Shown: positions 1 through 7,917, counted from the stretch's first letter. The stretch: DNA of 44,541 nucleotides from Pluralibacter sp. UBA7423 (GCA_002470465.1 DKMD01000029.1:1-44541), one strand, 5' to 3'. Numbers and translations are program-made. The notes: generated from the sequence alone by a model not told the origin.

Positions 1-13
1 AACTGCCAGGCAT
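1..13 (+). rRNA. rrf: 3' end of 5S rRNA (partial)
   Basis: These bases match the 3' terminus of an enterobacterial 5S rRNA, ending in GCCAGGCAT, and lie just before tRNA-Thr. The rest of the gene is outside the window. In E. coli rrnD the order is 5S, tRNA-Thr, second 5S, and the same order is seen here. Its end differs by one base from the second copy, which ends GCCAGACAT. Confidence 0.85.
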
Positions 14-25
14 CAAATTAAGTGT

Positions 26-101
26 GCTGATATGGCTCAGTTGGTAGAGCGCACCCTTGGTAAGGGTGAGGTCCCCAGTTCGACTCTGGGTATCAGCACC
101 A
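26..101 (+). tRNA. thrV: tRNA-Thr (anticodon GGU)
   Basis: A 76-base cloverleaf. The acceptor stem GCTGATA pairs with TATCAGC, the D-arm GCTCAGTTGGTAGAGC is standard, the anticodon loop is CTTGGTA with anticodon GGT, and the T-arm contains GTTCGACTC. The CCA end is encoded. GGU reads threonine codons ACC and ACU. Its position between two 5S genes matches thrV at the end of rrnD in E. coli, where it is processed from the rRNA transcript. Confidence 0.97.
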
Positions 102-135
102 GTTTTAACGGTGAAGTTCGGCAGATAACAGAATT

Positions 136-255
136 TGTCTGGCGGCAGTAGCGCGGTGGTCCCACCTGACCCCATGCCGAACTCAGAAGTGAAACGCCGT
201 AGCGCCGATGGTAGTGTGGGGTCTCCCCATGCGAGAGTAGGGAACTGCCAGACAT
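136..255 (+). rRNA. rrfF: 5S ribosomal RNA, second distal copy
   Basis: A full-length 120-base 5S rRNA with the family core (GTAGCGCGGTGGTCCCACC, then GAACTCAGAAGTGAAACGCC). It corresponds to rrfF, the extra 5S gene after thrV. Helix I is TGTCTGGC pairing with GCCAGACA. The upstream copy ends GCCAGGCA and so would need TGCCTGGC. The change is therefore compensated on both strands of the stem and the gene should be functional. Confidence 0.97.
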
Positions 256-260
256 CAATT

Positions 261-302
261 AAGCAAAAAGCCCAGTCTTATGACTGGGCTTTTTGCTTTT
301 CT
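261..302 (+). terminator. rRNA operon terminator
   Basis: AAGCCCAGTC and GACTGGGCTT form a perfect 10-bp stem around a TTAT loop, followed directly by a T-rich run. It is flanked by complementary A-rich and T-rich tracts, so it could act in both directions. It lies 6 bases after the 5S gene and ends the rRNA operon. Confidence 0.95.
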
Positions 303-325
303 GCATTCTGGAATCCAGATGTGAA

Positions 326-363
326 GCCGGGCGTAGGCCCGGTAAGCAAAGTCGCCACCGGGC
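326..363 (+). repeat. REP-like palindromic element
   Basis: GCCGGGCGTAGGCCCGGTAAGC followed by GTCGCCACCGGGC has the layout of an enterobacterial REP unit (conserved GCC(C)GG arms and the TTACCGGGCCTAC-type tail on the complementary strand). It sits between the rRNA terminator and the 3' end of yhdZ, a typical place for REPs between convergent transcription units. Assignment rests on motif similarity only. Confidence 0.7.
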
Positions 364-378
364 AAAAGCACGGAAGGA

Positions 379-1137
379 TTAGTGTATGACCTGTGAAAGA
401 AATGCTCTCGTGCGCTCAGATTCAGGATTCGCGAAGAACTGATCCGGCGGGGCCTGCTCAACGATCTCACCGCGATCCATAAAGATAACCCTGTCAGCAA
501 CGGTTCTGGCAAAGCCCATTTCATGGGTTACGCAGAGCATGGTCATACCCGACTGCGCCAGGCCAATCATAGTGTCGAGCACTTCTTTAACCATTTCCGG
601 GTCGAGTGCCGATGTCGGCTCGTCAAACAGCATAATTTTGGGTTTCATGCACAGCGAACGGGCAATTGCGACGCGCTGTTGCTGCCCACCAGAAATCTGC
701 CCGGGGAATTTATGTGCGTGTTCGGCGATACGTACGCGTTCCAGATAGTGCATTGCCAGCGCTTCGGCTTCCTTCTTCGGCATCTTGCGAACCCAAATTG
801 GCGCCAGGGTGCAGTTTTGCAGTACGGTCAGGTGCGGGAACAAATTGAAGTGCTGGAATACCATCCCGACTTCCTGACGAACGCGTTCGATATTGCGAAT
901 ATCTTCGTTCAGTTCAATGCCATCAACCACAATTCGTCCCTGCTGATGCTCTTCCAGGTGGTTGATACAGCGAATCGTTGTTGATTTTCCCGAACCGGAT
1001 GGGCCGCATAATACGATGCGCTCCCCTTGTTTCACGTTCAGATTGATATCCTTCAAAACATGAAACTGCCCGTACCATTTATTGACGTTTTCCAGCGTAA
1101 TCATCGCATCCGCCGGTTGTAATAATGTTTGGCTCAT
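379..1137 (-). CDS. yhdZ: Polar amino-acid ABC transporter ATP-binding protein YhdZ
   Basis: ATPase subunit of the general amino-acid importer encoded with yhdW, yhdX and yhdY. It is cytoplasmic, docks on the two permeases and couples ATP hydrolysis to uptake. The 252 residues equal the E. coli length. Walker [10 protein letters not shown] is at residues 45-53, signature SGGQQQR at 149-155, Walker [14 protein letters not shown] at 168-180, and the H-loop lies in VTHEMGFA. An AGGAAA site lies just before the ATG at 1137. The gene is last in the operon, 7 bases after yhdY. The exact substrates are not shown by the sequence; the family (AapP/GlnQ type) takes polar or acidic amino acids. Confidence 0.95.
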   Translation of the reverse strand: MSQTLLQPADAMITLENVNKWYGQFHVLKDINLNVKQGERIVLCGPSGSGKSTTIRCINHLEEHQQGRIVVDGIELNEDIRNIERVRQEVGMVFQHFNLFPHLTVLQNCTLAPIWVRKMPKKEAEALAMHYLERVRIAEHAHKFPGQISGGQQQRVAIARSLCMKPKIMLFDEPTSALDPEMVKEVLDTMIGLAQSGMTMLCVTHEMGFARTVADRVIFMDRGEIVEQAPPDQFFANPESERTRAFLSQVIH

Positions 1138-1144
1138 AGTTTCC

Positions 1145-2251
1145 TCAGTGCGGCGTACGCCCGGTGTTGAAGCGCTTTTCCAGGTGCTGGCTGTAGCGCG
1201 ACATGCTAAAACAGAAGATCCAGTAGATCAGTGCAGCGAAAACGTAGCCCTCGGTCGACATCCCGAGCCAGGCCGGATCAACGGTGGCTTGCTGAACGCT
1301 GCTGAAGAGATCAAACAGACCGATGATGATCACCAGACTGGTGTCTTTAAAGAGCGCGATAATGGTATTGACTAACCCCGGGATCACCAGCTTCAGCGCC
1401 TGAGGCAGAATGACCAGAACCTGGGTTTTCCAGTATCCCAGCGCCAGCGAGCTGGCTGCTTCGTACTGCCCTTTCGGCAGAGCCTGCAAACCTCCACGAA
1501 CCACTTCCGCAACATAGGCAGACTGGAACAGCACCACCCCGACCAGCGCGCGGATCAGTTTGTCGATACTTGTGCCTTCAGACATAAACAGTGGCAGCAT
1601 GACCGACGACATAAACAGCACGGTAATGAGCGGCACGCCGCGCCAGAATTCAATAAAGATCACCGACAGGATCCGCACGATGGGCATAGTTGAGCGTCGG
1701 CCAAGCGCCAGCAGAATGCCAAGCGGTAACGCGCCAGCGATGCCCACGGAAGCGATAATCAGCGTCAGCGTCAGGCCACCCCACTGGCGAGTTTCCACAC
1801 GCTCAAGGCCGAAAAAGCCGCCATACAGCAGGAACCAGACGACGATGGGATAGATGACGACCCAGCCGGCGATGTAACGGCCACGGCGCGGCATGGCGCT
1901 CCAGAACATAGGCACAATGGATATCAGACCGATAATCAATGCGGTATTGATCCGCCAACGCTGATCGTGCGGGTACAGGCCATACATAAACTGCCCGAAG
2001 CGTTGATGGATGAACACCCAGCACGCACCGGCTTTGGTGCAGTCCGCACGCGTCGTTCCCACCCAGTTTGCCTGAAGAAACGCCCAGTTCATCAGCGGTG
2101 GGATCAGCTCCCACATCAGCCATAGCGCAAAAATTGTCAGCAGGCTGTTTGACCAGCTGGAGAATAAATTCTTGCGTATCCACGTCAGCGGCTGATTGCG
2201 CTTCGCTCCCGCCGGGCGCGGGGAGTGAGACAGAAGTGCTTTTGTCATCAT
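1145..2251 (-). CDS. yhdY: Polar amino-acid ABC transporter permease YhdY
   Basis: Inner-membrane permease of the YhdWXYZ importer, 368 residues. An N-terminal membrane segment is followed by a long periplasmic part ([11 protein letters not shown], with two cysteines), then several helices. The C-terminal half carries the HisM-type EAA loop ([31 protein letters not shown]), which contacts the ATPase. AapM-type permeases of this size have extra N-terminal helices compared with HisM, as here. It starts 6 bases after yhdX ends, so translational coupling is likely. The ATG at 2251 is followed by a second ATG, and either could be used. Confidence 0.95.
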   Translation of the reverse strand: MMTKALLSHSPRPAGAKRNQPLTWIRKNLFSSWSNSLLTIFALWLMWELIPPLMNWAFLQANWVGTTRADCTKAGACWVFIHQRFGQFMYGLYPHDQRWRINTALIIGLISIVPMFWSAMPRRGRYIAGWVVIYPIVVWFLLYGGFFGLERVETRQWGGLTLTLIIASVGIAGALPLGILLALGRRSTMPIVRILSVIFIEFWRGVPLITVLFMSSVMLPLFMSEGTSIDKLIRALVGVVLFQSAYVAEVVRGGLQALPKGQYEAASSLALGYWKTQVLVILPQALKLVIPGLVNTIIALFKDTSLVIIIGLFDLFSSVQQATVDPAWLGMSTEGYVFAALIYWIFCFSMSRYSQHLEKRFNTGRTPH

Positions 2252-2257
2252 CGTTCC

Positions 2258-3439
2258 TTAGCGCTCAATTAATGCCATACGGCGGTTATAGATGTTCATC
2301 AGCAGCGAAATACTCAGGCTGATAATGAGATAAACGGACATGGTGATCGCGATGGTTTCGATGGCCTGACCGGTCTGATTCAGCACCGTACCGGCAAACA
2401 GCGACACCATATCGGGATAGCCAATGGCCGCCGCCAGGGAGGAGTTTTTGACAATATTCAGATACTGGCTGGTCAGCGGTGGGATCACCACGCGCAGCGC
2501 CTGCGGAATGATGACCTGGCGAAGCGTGACCGGATTAGGTAACCCCAGCGAGCGAGCGGCTTCATGCTGGCCGTGCGGTACCGCCTGGATACCAGAGCGA
2601 ATGATCTCGGCGATAAACGCGGAGGTGTAGACAGAAAGCGCCAGCGTTAAGGCTGCCAGTTCCGGAATCAACGCCATGCCGCCGCGGAAGTTAAACCCGC
2701 GCAGAACCGGAACGTCCCAGTGCAGCGCCGCGCCAAAACACCAGTGAGCCAGAAGCGGCAAGGCAATGATGAGCCCAAGCGCAGTTGGCCATGTGCGGCG
2801 CAGCTGTCCGGTCTTTATCTGATGGGTTCTGTTGTAGCGATACAAGCCAATGGATATTAACAGCGCAATCGCCACCGCCCCGACAAACGCAAAAAGACCC
2901 TCTCCCCATTGCGGGGCTGGAACATAAAGCCCACGGTTGCTGAGAAAAGCCAGATCGAAGGCGCTAACTGCCTGACGAGGCCCGGGCAAATTGCGCAATA
3001 CGGCGAAGTACCAGAAGAAGATTTGCAGCAGCGGCGGGATATTACGAAACGTCTCAATATAGACCGTCGACAGCTTGCGCAGCAGCCAGTTATCTGACAG
3101 CCTCGCCAGCCCAAGGAAGAACCCAAGGAACGAGGCGAAAACGATACATAAAGCCGATACCAGCAGCGTATTGAGCAAACCGACCAGGAACACCCGGCCA
3201 TAGGTATCGCCCTGCTGATAATCGATTAAGTGTTGAACGATGCCAAAACCTGCGCTTCGGTCGAGAAAAGCGAAGCCGGAGGTAATGCCACGGTTATCCA
3301 GGTTAGTGATGGTGTTGTGTATCAAATAGATAGCAATAGCGGCAACGGCCACTACCGCAAGGATTTGAAACAGCCAGGCGCGAACCGTGGGGTTGGAAAA
3401 GGAGAGTGATCCTTTTACGGTCAGGCGGCGTTGCGACAT
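2258..3439 (-). CDS. yhdX: Polar amino-acid ABC transporter permease YhdX
   Basis: The second inner-membrane permease of the YhdWXYZ importer, 393 residues, AapQ-like. It has an N-terminal membrane segment (AWLFQILAVVAVAAIAIYLI, about residues 18-37), a periplasmic stretch, then further helices. Near the C-terminus lies the EAA loop (GQHEAARSLGLPNPVTLRQVIIPQALRVVIPP). It pairs with YhdY as a heterodimer. It is separated from yhdW by a 69-base gap that holds a 9-bp perfect hairpin, which probably sets the ratio of binding protein to membrane parts. Confidence 0.95.
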   Translation of the reverse strand: MSQRRLTVKGSLSFSNPTVRAWLFQILAVVAVAAIAIYLIHNTITNLDNRGITSGFAFLDRSAGFGIVQHLIDYQQGDTYGRVFLVGLLNTLLVSALCIVFASFLGFFLGLARLSDNWLLRKLSTVYIETFRNIPPLLQIFFWYFAVLRNLPGPRQAVSAFDLAFLSNRGLYVPAPQWGEGLFAFVGAVAIALLISIGLYRYNRTHQIKTGQLRRTWPTALGLIIALPLLAHWCFGAALHWDVPVLRGFNFRGGMALIPELAALTLALSVYTSAFIAEIIRSGIQAVPHGQHEAARSLGLPNPVTLRQVIIPQALRVVIPPLTSQYLNIVKNSSLAAAIGYPDMVSLFAGTVLNQTGQAIETIAITMSVYLIISLSISLLMNIYNRRMALIER

Positions 3440-3470
3440 AGGAAAACCTCAATGACCAGAACGTCAGGTT

Positions 3471-3493
3471 GGGCACCGCAGGCCGCGGTGCCC
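3471..3493 (-). promoter_or_regulatory. Intercistronic hairpin between yhdW and yhdX
   Basis: GGGCACCGC and GCGGTGCCC form a perfect 9-bp stem with a 5-base loop, between the yhdW stop and the yhdX start. No T-run follows on the minus strand, so it is more likely an mRNA-stabilising or partial-stop hairpin than a full terminator. Such hairpins after binding-protein genes commonly give more binding protein than permease. Confidence 0.7.
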
Positions 3494-3508
3494 GTCACAG
3501 CATAAAAC

Positions 3509-4534
3509 TTAGCGAACCGGTGGAGCGTACTGGATCCCGCCGTTATTCCAGAGGTTGTTCTGTCCACGCTTGATCTTCAGCGCGCTGTCAGCCCCGACGT
3601 TACGGTCAAATATTTCAGCGTAGTTTCCTACCTGCTTGACGATGTTGTACGCCCACTTGTTGTCCAGCTTCAGGTCTTTACCGAAGTCGCCTTCTTTACC
3701 CAGCAGATGTGACATATCCGGTGTGGAAGGATTGGCAAACTTCTCGTCGACGTTCTTCGAGTTGATGCCCATCTCTTCGGCGTTCAGCATGGCAAACAGC
3801 GTCCAGCGTACGATAGAGAACCACTCATCATCGCCACGACGTACCACCGGGCCCAGCGGTTCTTTCGAAATCACTTCCGGCAGAACGATCCAGTCCGTTG
3901 GTTTACTCAATTTGATGCGCAGCGCGTACAGCTGAGACTGATCGGATGCCAGGGTATCGCAGCGTCCGGATTCCAGCGCTTTAGCGGATTCGTCAGAGCG
4001 GTCGAAGGTGACCGGCGTGTATTTCATGTTATTGGCTTTGAAGTAATCGGCGACGTTCAGCTCGGTATCGGTCCCGGCCTGAATACATACCGTTGCCCCG
4101 TCGAGCTCTTTCGCGCTTTTCAGCCCGGCTTTGTCATGAGTCAGGAAGCCGATGCCGTCGTAATAGGTGACGCCGGTGAATGAGAGGCCCATACCCGCGT
4201 CACGGGAAGAGGTCCATGTGGTATTGCGGGATAACACATCCACTTCGCCAGACTGTAATGCGGTGAAACGTTCTTTTGCGGTCAGCGGGGTATATTTTAC
4301 CTTGCTGGCATCGCCAAATACCGCTGCGGCCACGCCACGGCAGACGTCCACATCAATACCGGTAAATTTGCCGTCGGCGTCCGCATAGGAGAAGCCCGGT
4401 AATCCGTCACTGATCCCACACTGCACAAAGCCTTTCTTTTTAACGGCTTCGAAAGTGGTACCGGCATGTGCCTGATTTGAGAGTGCAAACAGTACGCCCG
4501 CCGCTGTGAGGCTGGCGATCATCATCTTTTTCAT
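3509..4534 (-). CDS. yhdW: Polar amino-acid ABC transporter periplasmic binding protein YhdW
   Basis: Periplasmic solute-binding protein of the importer, family SBP_bac_3. The signal peptide MKKMMIASLTAAGVLFALSNQAHA (24 residues) is followed by GTTFEAVKKKGFVQCGISDGLPGFSYAD and GIDVDVCRGVAAAVFGD, typical of AapJ proteins. I chose the ATG at 4534 (341 residues): it begins a clean signal peptide and has AGGA upstream, whereas a longer reading frame would add 62 unrelated residues. The frame is intact; in E. coli K-12 this gene is annotated as a pseudogene, so this strain keeps a complete importer. It is first in the yhdWXYZ operon. Confidence 0.95.
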   Translation of the reverse strand: MKKMMIASLTAAGVLFALSNQAHAGTTFEAVKKKGFVQCGISDGLPGFSYADADGKFTGIDVDVCRGVAAAVFGDASKVKYTPLTAKERFTALQSGEVDVLSRNTTWTSSRDAGMGLSFTGVTYYDGIGFLTHDKAGLKSAKELDGATVCIQAGTDTELNVADYFKANNMKYTPVTFDRSDESAKALESGRCDTLASDQSQLYALRIKLSKPTDWIVLPEVISKEPLGPVVRRGDDEWFSIVRWTLFAMLNAEEMGINSKNVDEKFANPSTPDMSHLLGKEGDFGKDLKLDNKWAYNIVKQVGNYAEIFDRNVGADSALKIKRGQNNLWNNGGIQYAPPVR

Positions 4535-4723
4535 AAAGCATCCTGTGTGGCGAAAATTTATCGTTATAGAGACGTCCGGGAGAACGTCGAAACCTGTCTG
4601 TGGCCATGGCCATTTCCTGTAAAGCAAAGGGAATGCCAGAATTGCAACCGCCTGATTTTGGGTGTCGGGGAAGCAATAAAGTGAGTGTAGACAGGAAAGA
4701 AAAAAATAAGCGCCCCGCAATGG

Positions 4724-4739
4724 TGCAAAATTACAACCT
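4724..4739 (-). promoter_or_regulatory. Candidate sigma-54 promoter of yhdWXYZ
   Basis: On the minus strand the bases read AGGTTGTAATTTTGCA. The invariant GG and GC are exactly 10 bases apart, and the -12 side TTTTGCA matches consensus well. The -24 side (AGGTTG against TGGCAC) is poor. This importer is known in E. coli as a nitrogen-regulated, NtrC-dependent operon, which makes a sigma-54 promoter plausible. I could not see a clear NtrC site upstream. Confidence 0.4.
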
Positions 4740-4835
4740 GCGCCACAAAACAGAGCGAAAAAGTTTCCGAATTGAGAGAAAAAAAGGAAATGATTTCGTG
4801 AGTTAATATTGGTGTGAGAAGGAATAATAATAAGA

Positions 4836-4851
4836 TGTGAAATTGCTCACG
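4836..4851. promoter_or_regulatory. Predicted CRP-binding site upstream of yhdW
   Basis: TGTGAAATTGCTCACG matches 9 of the 10 informative positions of TGTGA-N6-TCACA. It lies about 300 bases before the yhdW start and about 100 bases upstream of the sigma-54-like motif, in a region with no coding sequence. Function is inferred from the motif alone. Confidence 0.5.
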
Positions 4852-4976
4852 GGATAATGCGCAAATCATCACGTTTAATTATGAATCTGTGCGTTAAAAC
4901 ACGAAACAGAGTTAATGAAGATCGGAAATGAGGCGGATTTTTTACTTATTGAAAAAGGTCTGCACCAGCATGAAGC

Positions 4977-5003
4977 AAAAGCGCGGGAGGCCCCGCGCTT
5001 TAG
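4977..5003 (-). terminator. Terminator after yhdV
   Basis: On the minus strand AAAGCGCGGGG, a short loop, then CCCGCGCTTTT forms a GC-rich stem with a T-run, placed directly after the yhdV stop. The A-rich start could also make it work on the other strand. Confidence 0.85.
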
Positions 5004-5005
5004 TA

Positions 5006-5227
5006 TTATTTCGTCAGAGCGACAATGCCCAGCGTCAGGCCCGCAAGTGCGGCTGCGCCGCCGGCGATAGCGCCAGCTGTTTCCCAGTTATCCTGCGTGG
5101 TGCCTTTCATGCAGGTGTTGGTATGAACCAGCCGCCCCTGATCGTCATAAACCGGCACACAAGGTGAGTCGTGTGCGCAGCCTGCCAGAAGCGCGGTCAG
5201 CAATGCAACTGAAATCAATCTTTTCAT
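5006..5227 (-). CDS. yhdV: Small outer-membrane-type lipoprotein YhdV
   Basis: A 73-residue lipoprotein. MKRLISVALLTALLAGC is a signal peptide with lipobox LAGC, lipidated at Cys17. The mature part has CVPVYDDQGRLVHTNTCMKGTT with two further cysteines, then a glycine/alanine-rich hydrophobic tail (AIAGGAAALAGLTLGIVAL) that may be a membrane hairpin. The ATG at 5227 was chosen because it begins the lipoprotein signal and has GAGGTAAT upstream; a longer frame adds 23 residues with no signal logic. Its function is unknown. In E. coli it sits beside acrF, but here acrEF is absent. Confidence 0.92.
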   Translation of the reverse strand: MKRLISVALLTALLAGCAHDSPCVPVYDDQGRLVHTNTCMKGTTQDNWETAGAIAGGAAALAGLTLGIVALTK

Positions 5228-5452
5228 GATATTACCTCTGTTTAACCGCAATGGTAATGAAACGAATACCTTGCGGAATAGCGCTAATTTTACCACTGCG
5301 AATGATTACGTCGGGAGGCGCAAATAATCTCAAATTATGAGTTATGTAAACATCATGGAGGATTTGGCGAAGATATCGCTAATTATGCAGAAAATATGCA
5401 GGATAAAATCTGGAAATTAAGCGAAATGAGTAGGCACTTTATCCAGAGAAAA

Positions 5453-5480
5453 TAAAAAGGCGCAGTTAGCACCTTTTTAT
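5453..5480 (-). terminator. Terminator downstream of the GGDEF pseudogene
   Basis: On the minus strand AAAAAGGTGC, loop TAACT, GCGCCTTTTT forms a stem with one G-T pair followed by a T-run. The structure is nearly symmetric and could act in both directions. It remains in place after the decayed gene. Confidence 0.75.
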
Positions 5481-5488
5481 CTTATCAA

Positions 5489-6223
5489 TCATTTCGTTCC
5501 ACTGAATGACGTTGGAGGGCAGCGAAGAACAGCGCTGCCATGCGCCTTGACGTCGTGGCCAAATGCATCGTTAACGGCCTTAAAGCCATCGAGATCCATA
5601 AACATCAGCGCAAAAGGGCTGGTCTCCCTGTCGGCTTTACTGATGGCCTGACTCAGGCGATCTTCAAACAGCACCCGGTTTGGCTGGCGGGTTAATGTGT
5701 CCTGTAACGCCAGCTCTTTATTGGCTCCAGCAAGCGACGAGGCCAGCTGCGCTATTACCACGGAGAGGGAGACCCAGCGATAATCCCAGGTGATGGGTGC
5801 GGAGACTGCCATTGATGCTATGCCCGTGTAGTGCATTAAAACCACGCCGGAGCCCATCACCAGGGCACCCGGTAGCAGACGGCGCAAACGAAGGCGAGCG
5901 ACGCTGGCCAGCCAGAGAGCAAAAAAGGGAAGAGGCAATCGCGATGATCATCGACAGCGTGGTCAAGCCAGGGCTGTAGCGAATGATTATCGCACTGTCC
6001 ATTGCCAGCATACCAATGAAGTGCTTCGCCCAGACGCCAATACCCATGGCGACACCGCCACCGCTTAGCCAGGCCTGCTTTCCCTGACTTGTCCTGCCAC
6101 GTTGAGTGCGGTCCAGGCAGCGAGAATAGCAATGACAAAGGAGATCGCGACCAGAGTCGGGTCGTAATGGCCAGTCTGCATGGTGTCGTCAGTTCGTTCA
6201 GGGGAGGAGGAGAGCTGTGACAT
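5489..6223 (-). pseudogene. Decayed MHYT-GGDEF diguanylate cyclase remnant
   Basis: Three pieces of one protein lie in two frames. The start (HYDPTLVAISFVIAILAAWTA, from about 6223) is an MHYT-domain opening. It shifts frame near 6055-6095 into GVAMGIGVWAKHFIGMLAM and IIIRYSPGLTTLSMIIAIAS. It shifts back near 5935 into LPGALVMGSGVVLMHYTGIASM, then reads into a GGDEF start (LALQDTLTRQPNRVLFEDRL, FALMFMDLDGFKAVNDAFGH). After that homology stops, and the GGDEF active loop and any EAL domain are gone. The usual DTLTGLPNR is DTLTRQPNR. At least two frameshifts and a lost 3' end make it non-functional. It lies where E. coli has acrS-acrEF. Confidence 0.85.
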
Positions 6224-6312
6224 TACCATCGCCACGAAGGGACTCAAAGTGATTTAAATCCCTTGTTTTCACGCGGCATACCGGCGCGTTTACCGATGTT
6301 AGCGACAGACAA

Positions 6313-6477
6313 TTAATCCAGGTCGGAACAGTTAACCAGCTTCAGGGGATTGACGGAATTCATATTGCGGCATTTCTCGCTTTCGGTGGAGATAAGCTCA
6401 ATCCACTGCATGAGTAGCCCCTCAAACAGGAACATGAACAACGCGAAAAGGACCAGCCATCCGCACTTACGAAGCAT
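6313..6477 (-). CDS. yhdU: Small membrane protein YhdU (DUF2556)
   Basis: A 54-residue protein with one membrane segment (CGWLVLFALFMFLFEGLLMQW, about residues 5-25) and a short tail with two cysteines (KCRNMNSVNPLKLVNCSDLD). The sequence resembles YhdU of E. coli, which also lies near fis. The ATG at 6477 fits the family; an upstream frame would add 15 residues. Its role is unknown. It is oriented like fis and lies 154 bases after it; yhdJ, found between them in E. coli, is absent. Confidence 0.75.
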   Translation of the reverse strand: MLRKCGWLVLFALFMFLFEGLLMQWIELISTESEKCRNMNSVNPLKLVNCSDLD

Positions 6478-6570
6478 AACCGCACCTGGAAAAAGAAGGA
6501 GAGAATGGCAGGCAATATACACGAAAAGTACGGAGGGGGAAGAGGAGGAAACTCGTGAATTTAAGGTAAT

Positions 6571-6606
6571 AAAAAAGGCGCTTCCCCATGCCGAAGAGCG
6601 CCTTTT
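6571..6606 (-). terminator. Terminator of the dusB-fis operon
   Basis: On the minus strand AAGGCGCTCTTCGG, loop CAT, then GGGGAAGCGCC followed by TTTTTT gives a strong stem (AGGCGCT-TC pairing with GA-AGCGCCT). It lies 26 bases after the fis stop. Confidence 0.9.
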
Positions 6607-6631
6607 AAAACAGCAAGTTAACTGATTAGTA

Positions 6632-6928
6632 TCAGTTCATGCCGTATTTTTTCAGTTTCTTACGCAGAGTTCCGCGGTTGATACCCATCATCAGGGCAGC
6701 GCGGGTCTGGTTACCACGGGTGTATTGCATCACCATGTCCAACAGGGGCTGTTCTACTTCAGCCAGTACCAGCTCATACAGGTCATTCACATCCTGACCG
6801 TTCAGTTGAGCAAAATAGTTCTTCAGTGCCTGTTTAACCGAGTCACGCAGGGGCTTTTGAGTTACCTGGTCCTGAGAGTTAACGGTGGAAACGGTCAGTA
6901 CGTCAGAATTTACGCGTTGTTCGAACAT
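6632..6928 (-). CDS. fis: DNA-binding protein Fis
   Basis: Nucleoid-associated factor for inversion stimulation, 98 residues as in E. coli and apparently identical to it. The N-terminal part (to about residue 26) holds the region that contacts invertases. The core dimerises, and the C-terminal helix-turn-helix is [22 protein letters not shown], about residues 74-95. It activates rRNA and tRNA promoters, bends DNA and represses its own operon. It is second in the dusB-fis operon, 23 bases after dusB, transcribed from the promoter at 7957-7985, so its level rises sharply on nutrient upshift. Confidence 0.98.
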
Positions 6929-6951
6929 AGTTCTGTCAGCTCTTTATTTCA

Positions 6952-7917
6952 TTACGCAAGATTTTCGAAGTATGCCTCCAACGCCTCCAGCTGTTCGCTG
7001 GCATCCTCTATGGCGTTGAATGTGCGCCGAAACTGGTCATTTGGAGCGTGCTCCTGGAGATACCAGGATACGTGTTTACGCGCAATTCGGTACCCTTTTG
7101 CCTGACCGTAAAAGTCATGCAATTCCCGAACATGCGAACAAAGCAAGCGCTTAACCTCTGCCAGTGGCAGCGGGGCAAGCAGCTCCCCAGTGTCCAGATA
7201 ATGCTGGATTTCCCGAAAGATCCAAGGTCTTCCCTGAGCGGCACGTCCTATCATCAGAGCATCAGCTCCCGTATAGTCGAGCACAGCTCTGGCTTTAAGC
7301 GGGTCAGTAATGTCACCATTCGCGATAACCGGAATGGAAACTTTCTGCTTAACTGCCCGAATACTGTCGTATTCAGCGTCGCCGTTGAACAAACAGGCGC
7401 GAGTGCGTCCATGAATGGTCAGGGCCTGAATGCCACAATCTTCGGCCAGTTGGGCAATTTCTACACAGTTACGGTGTTCCGGCGACCAACCCGTGCGAAT
7501 CTTCAACGTAACGGGAACGTCCACTGCGCTGACAACCGCCGTCAGGATTGACTTCACCTGGTCGGGGTATTGCAGAAGGGCTGAACCCGCAAGCTTGCGA
7601 TTCACCTTTTTGGCCGGACAACCCATATTAATATCAATAATTTGGGCGCCACTTTCCACGTTGATACGCGCGGCGTCTGCCATCTCTTCAGGCACGCTTC
7701 CGGCAATTTGCACGGTGCGAATACCGGGTTCATCAATGTGCACCATCCGTAAACGAGACTTGTCGCTCTCCCACACCTGCGGGTTGGAGGACATCATCTC
7801 GGAAACGGTTAACCCTGCTCCCATCTCGTAGCACAGCGTCCTGAATGGCCTGTCGGTAATACCTGCCATAGGGGCTGCGATCAGGCGATTTCTGAGCTGG
7901 TGGTGTCCGATGCGCAT
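6952..7917 (-). CDS. dusB: tRNA-dihydrouridine synthase B
   Basis: FMN- and NADPH-dependent enzyme that reduces uridine to dihydrouridine in the tRNA D-loop (U17 in E. coli). 321 residues, the normal length. The N-terminal TIM barrel has [17 protein letters not shown], the catalytic-cysteine motif [25 protein letters not shown], and the FMN-phosphate motif [16 protein letters not shown]. The helical C-terminal domain binds tRNA. It is the first gene of the dusB-fis operon and begins about 30 bases after the transcription start. Confidence 0.97.
   Translation of the reverse strand: MRIGHHQLRNRLIAAPMAGITDRPFRTLCYEMGAGLTVSEMMSSNPQVWESDKSRLRMVHIDEPGIRTVQIAGSVPEEMADAARINVESGAQIIDINMGCPAKKVNRKLAGSALLQYPDQVKSILTAVVSAVDVPVTLKIRTGWSPEHRNCVEIAQLAEDCGIQALTIHGRTRACLFNGDAEYDSIRAVKQKVSIPVIANGDITDPLKARAVLDYTGADALMIGRAAQGRPWIFREIQHYLDTGELLAPLPLAEVKRLLCSHVRELHDFYGQAKGYRIARKHVSWYLQEHAPNDQFRRTFNAIEDASEQLEALEAYFENLA

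Larger units (their letters stand above)
4535..5005. other. Intergenic region upstream of yhdW
   Basis: A 471-base AT-rich gap with no credible gene; short frames here lack family features. It holds the yhdV terminator at its far end, a CRP-like site (4836-4851) and a sigma-54-like promoter motif (4724-4739) oriented toward yhdW. A long run of A and T with repeated AATAAT lies around 4822-4832. Confidence 0.7.

Noticed and set aside
1..300. tRNA-Thr as an integration site for a genomic island
   Set aside because: No integrase, direct repeat of the tRNA 3' end, or change of base use is seen; the locus is standard rrnD layout.
4535..4720. A 62-residue N-terminal extension of yhdW
   Set aside because: The extension lacks homology and the inner ATG at 4534 begins a perfect signal peptide with a ribosome site.
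6350..6625. A 91-codon plus-strand frame covering yhdU and the fis terminator
   Set aside because: It runs antisense to yhdU and through a terminator stem, without a ribosome site or known motif.
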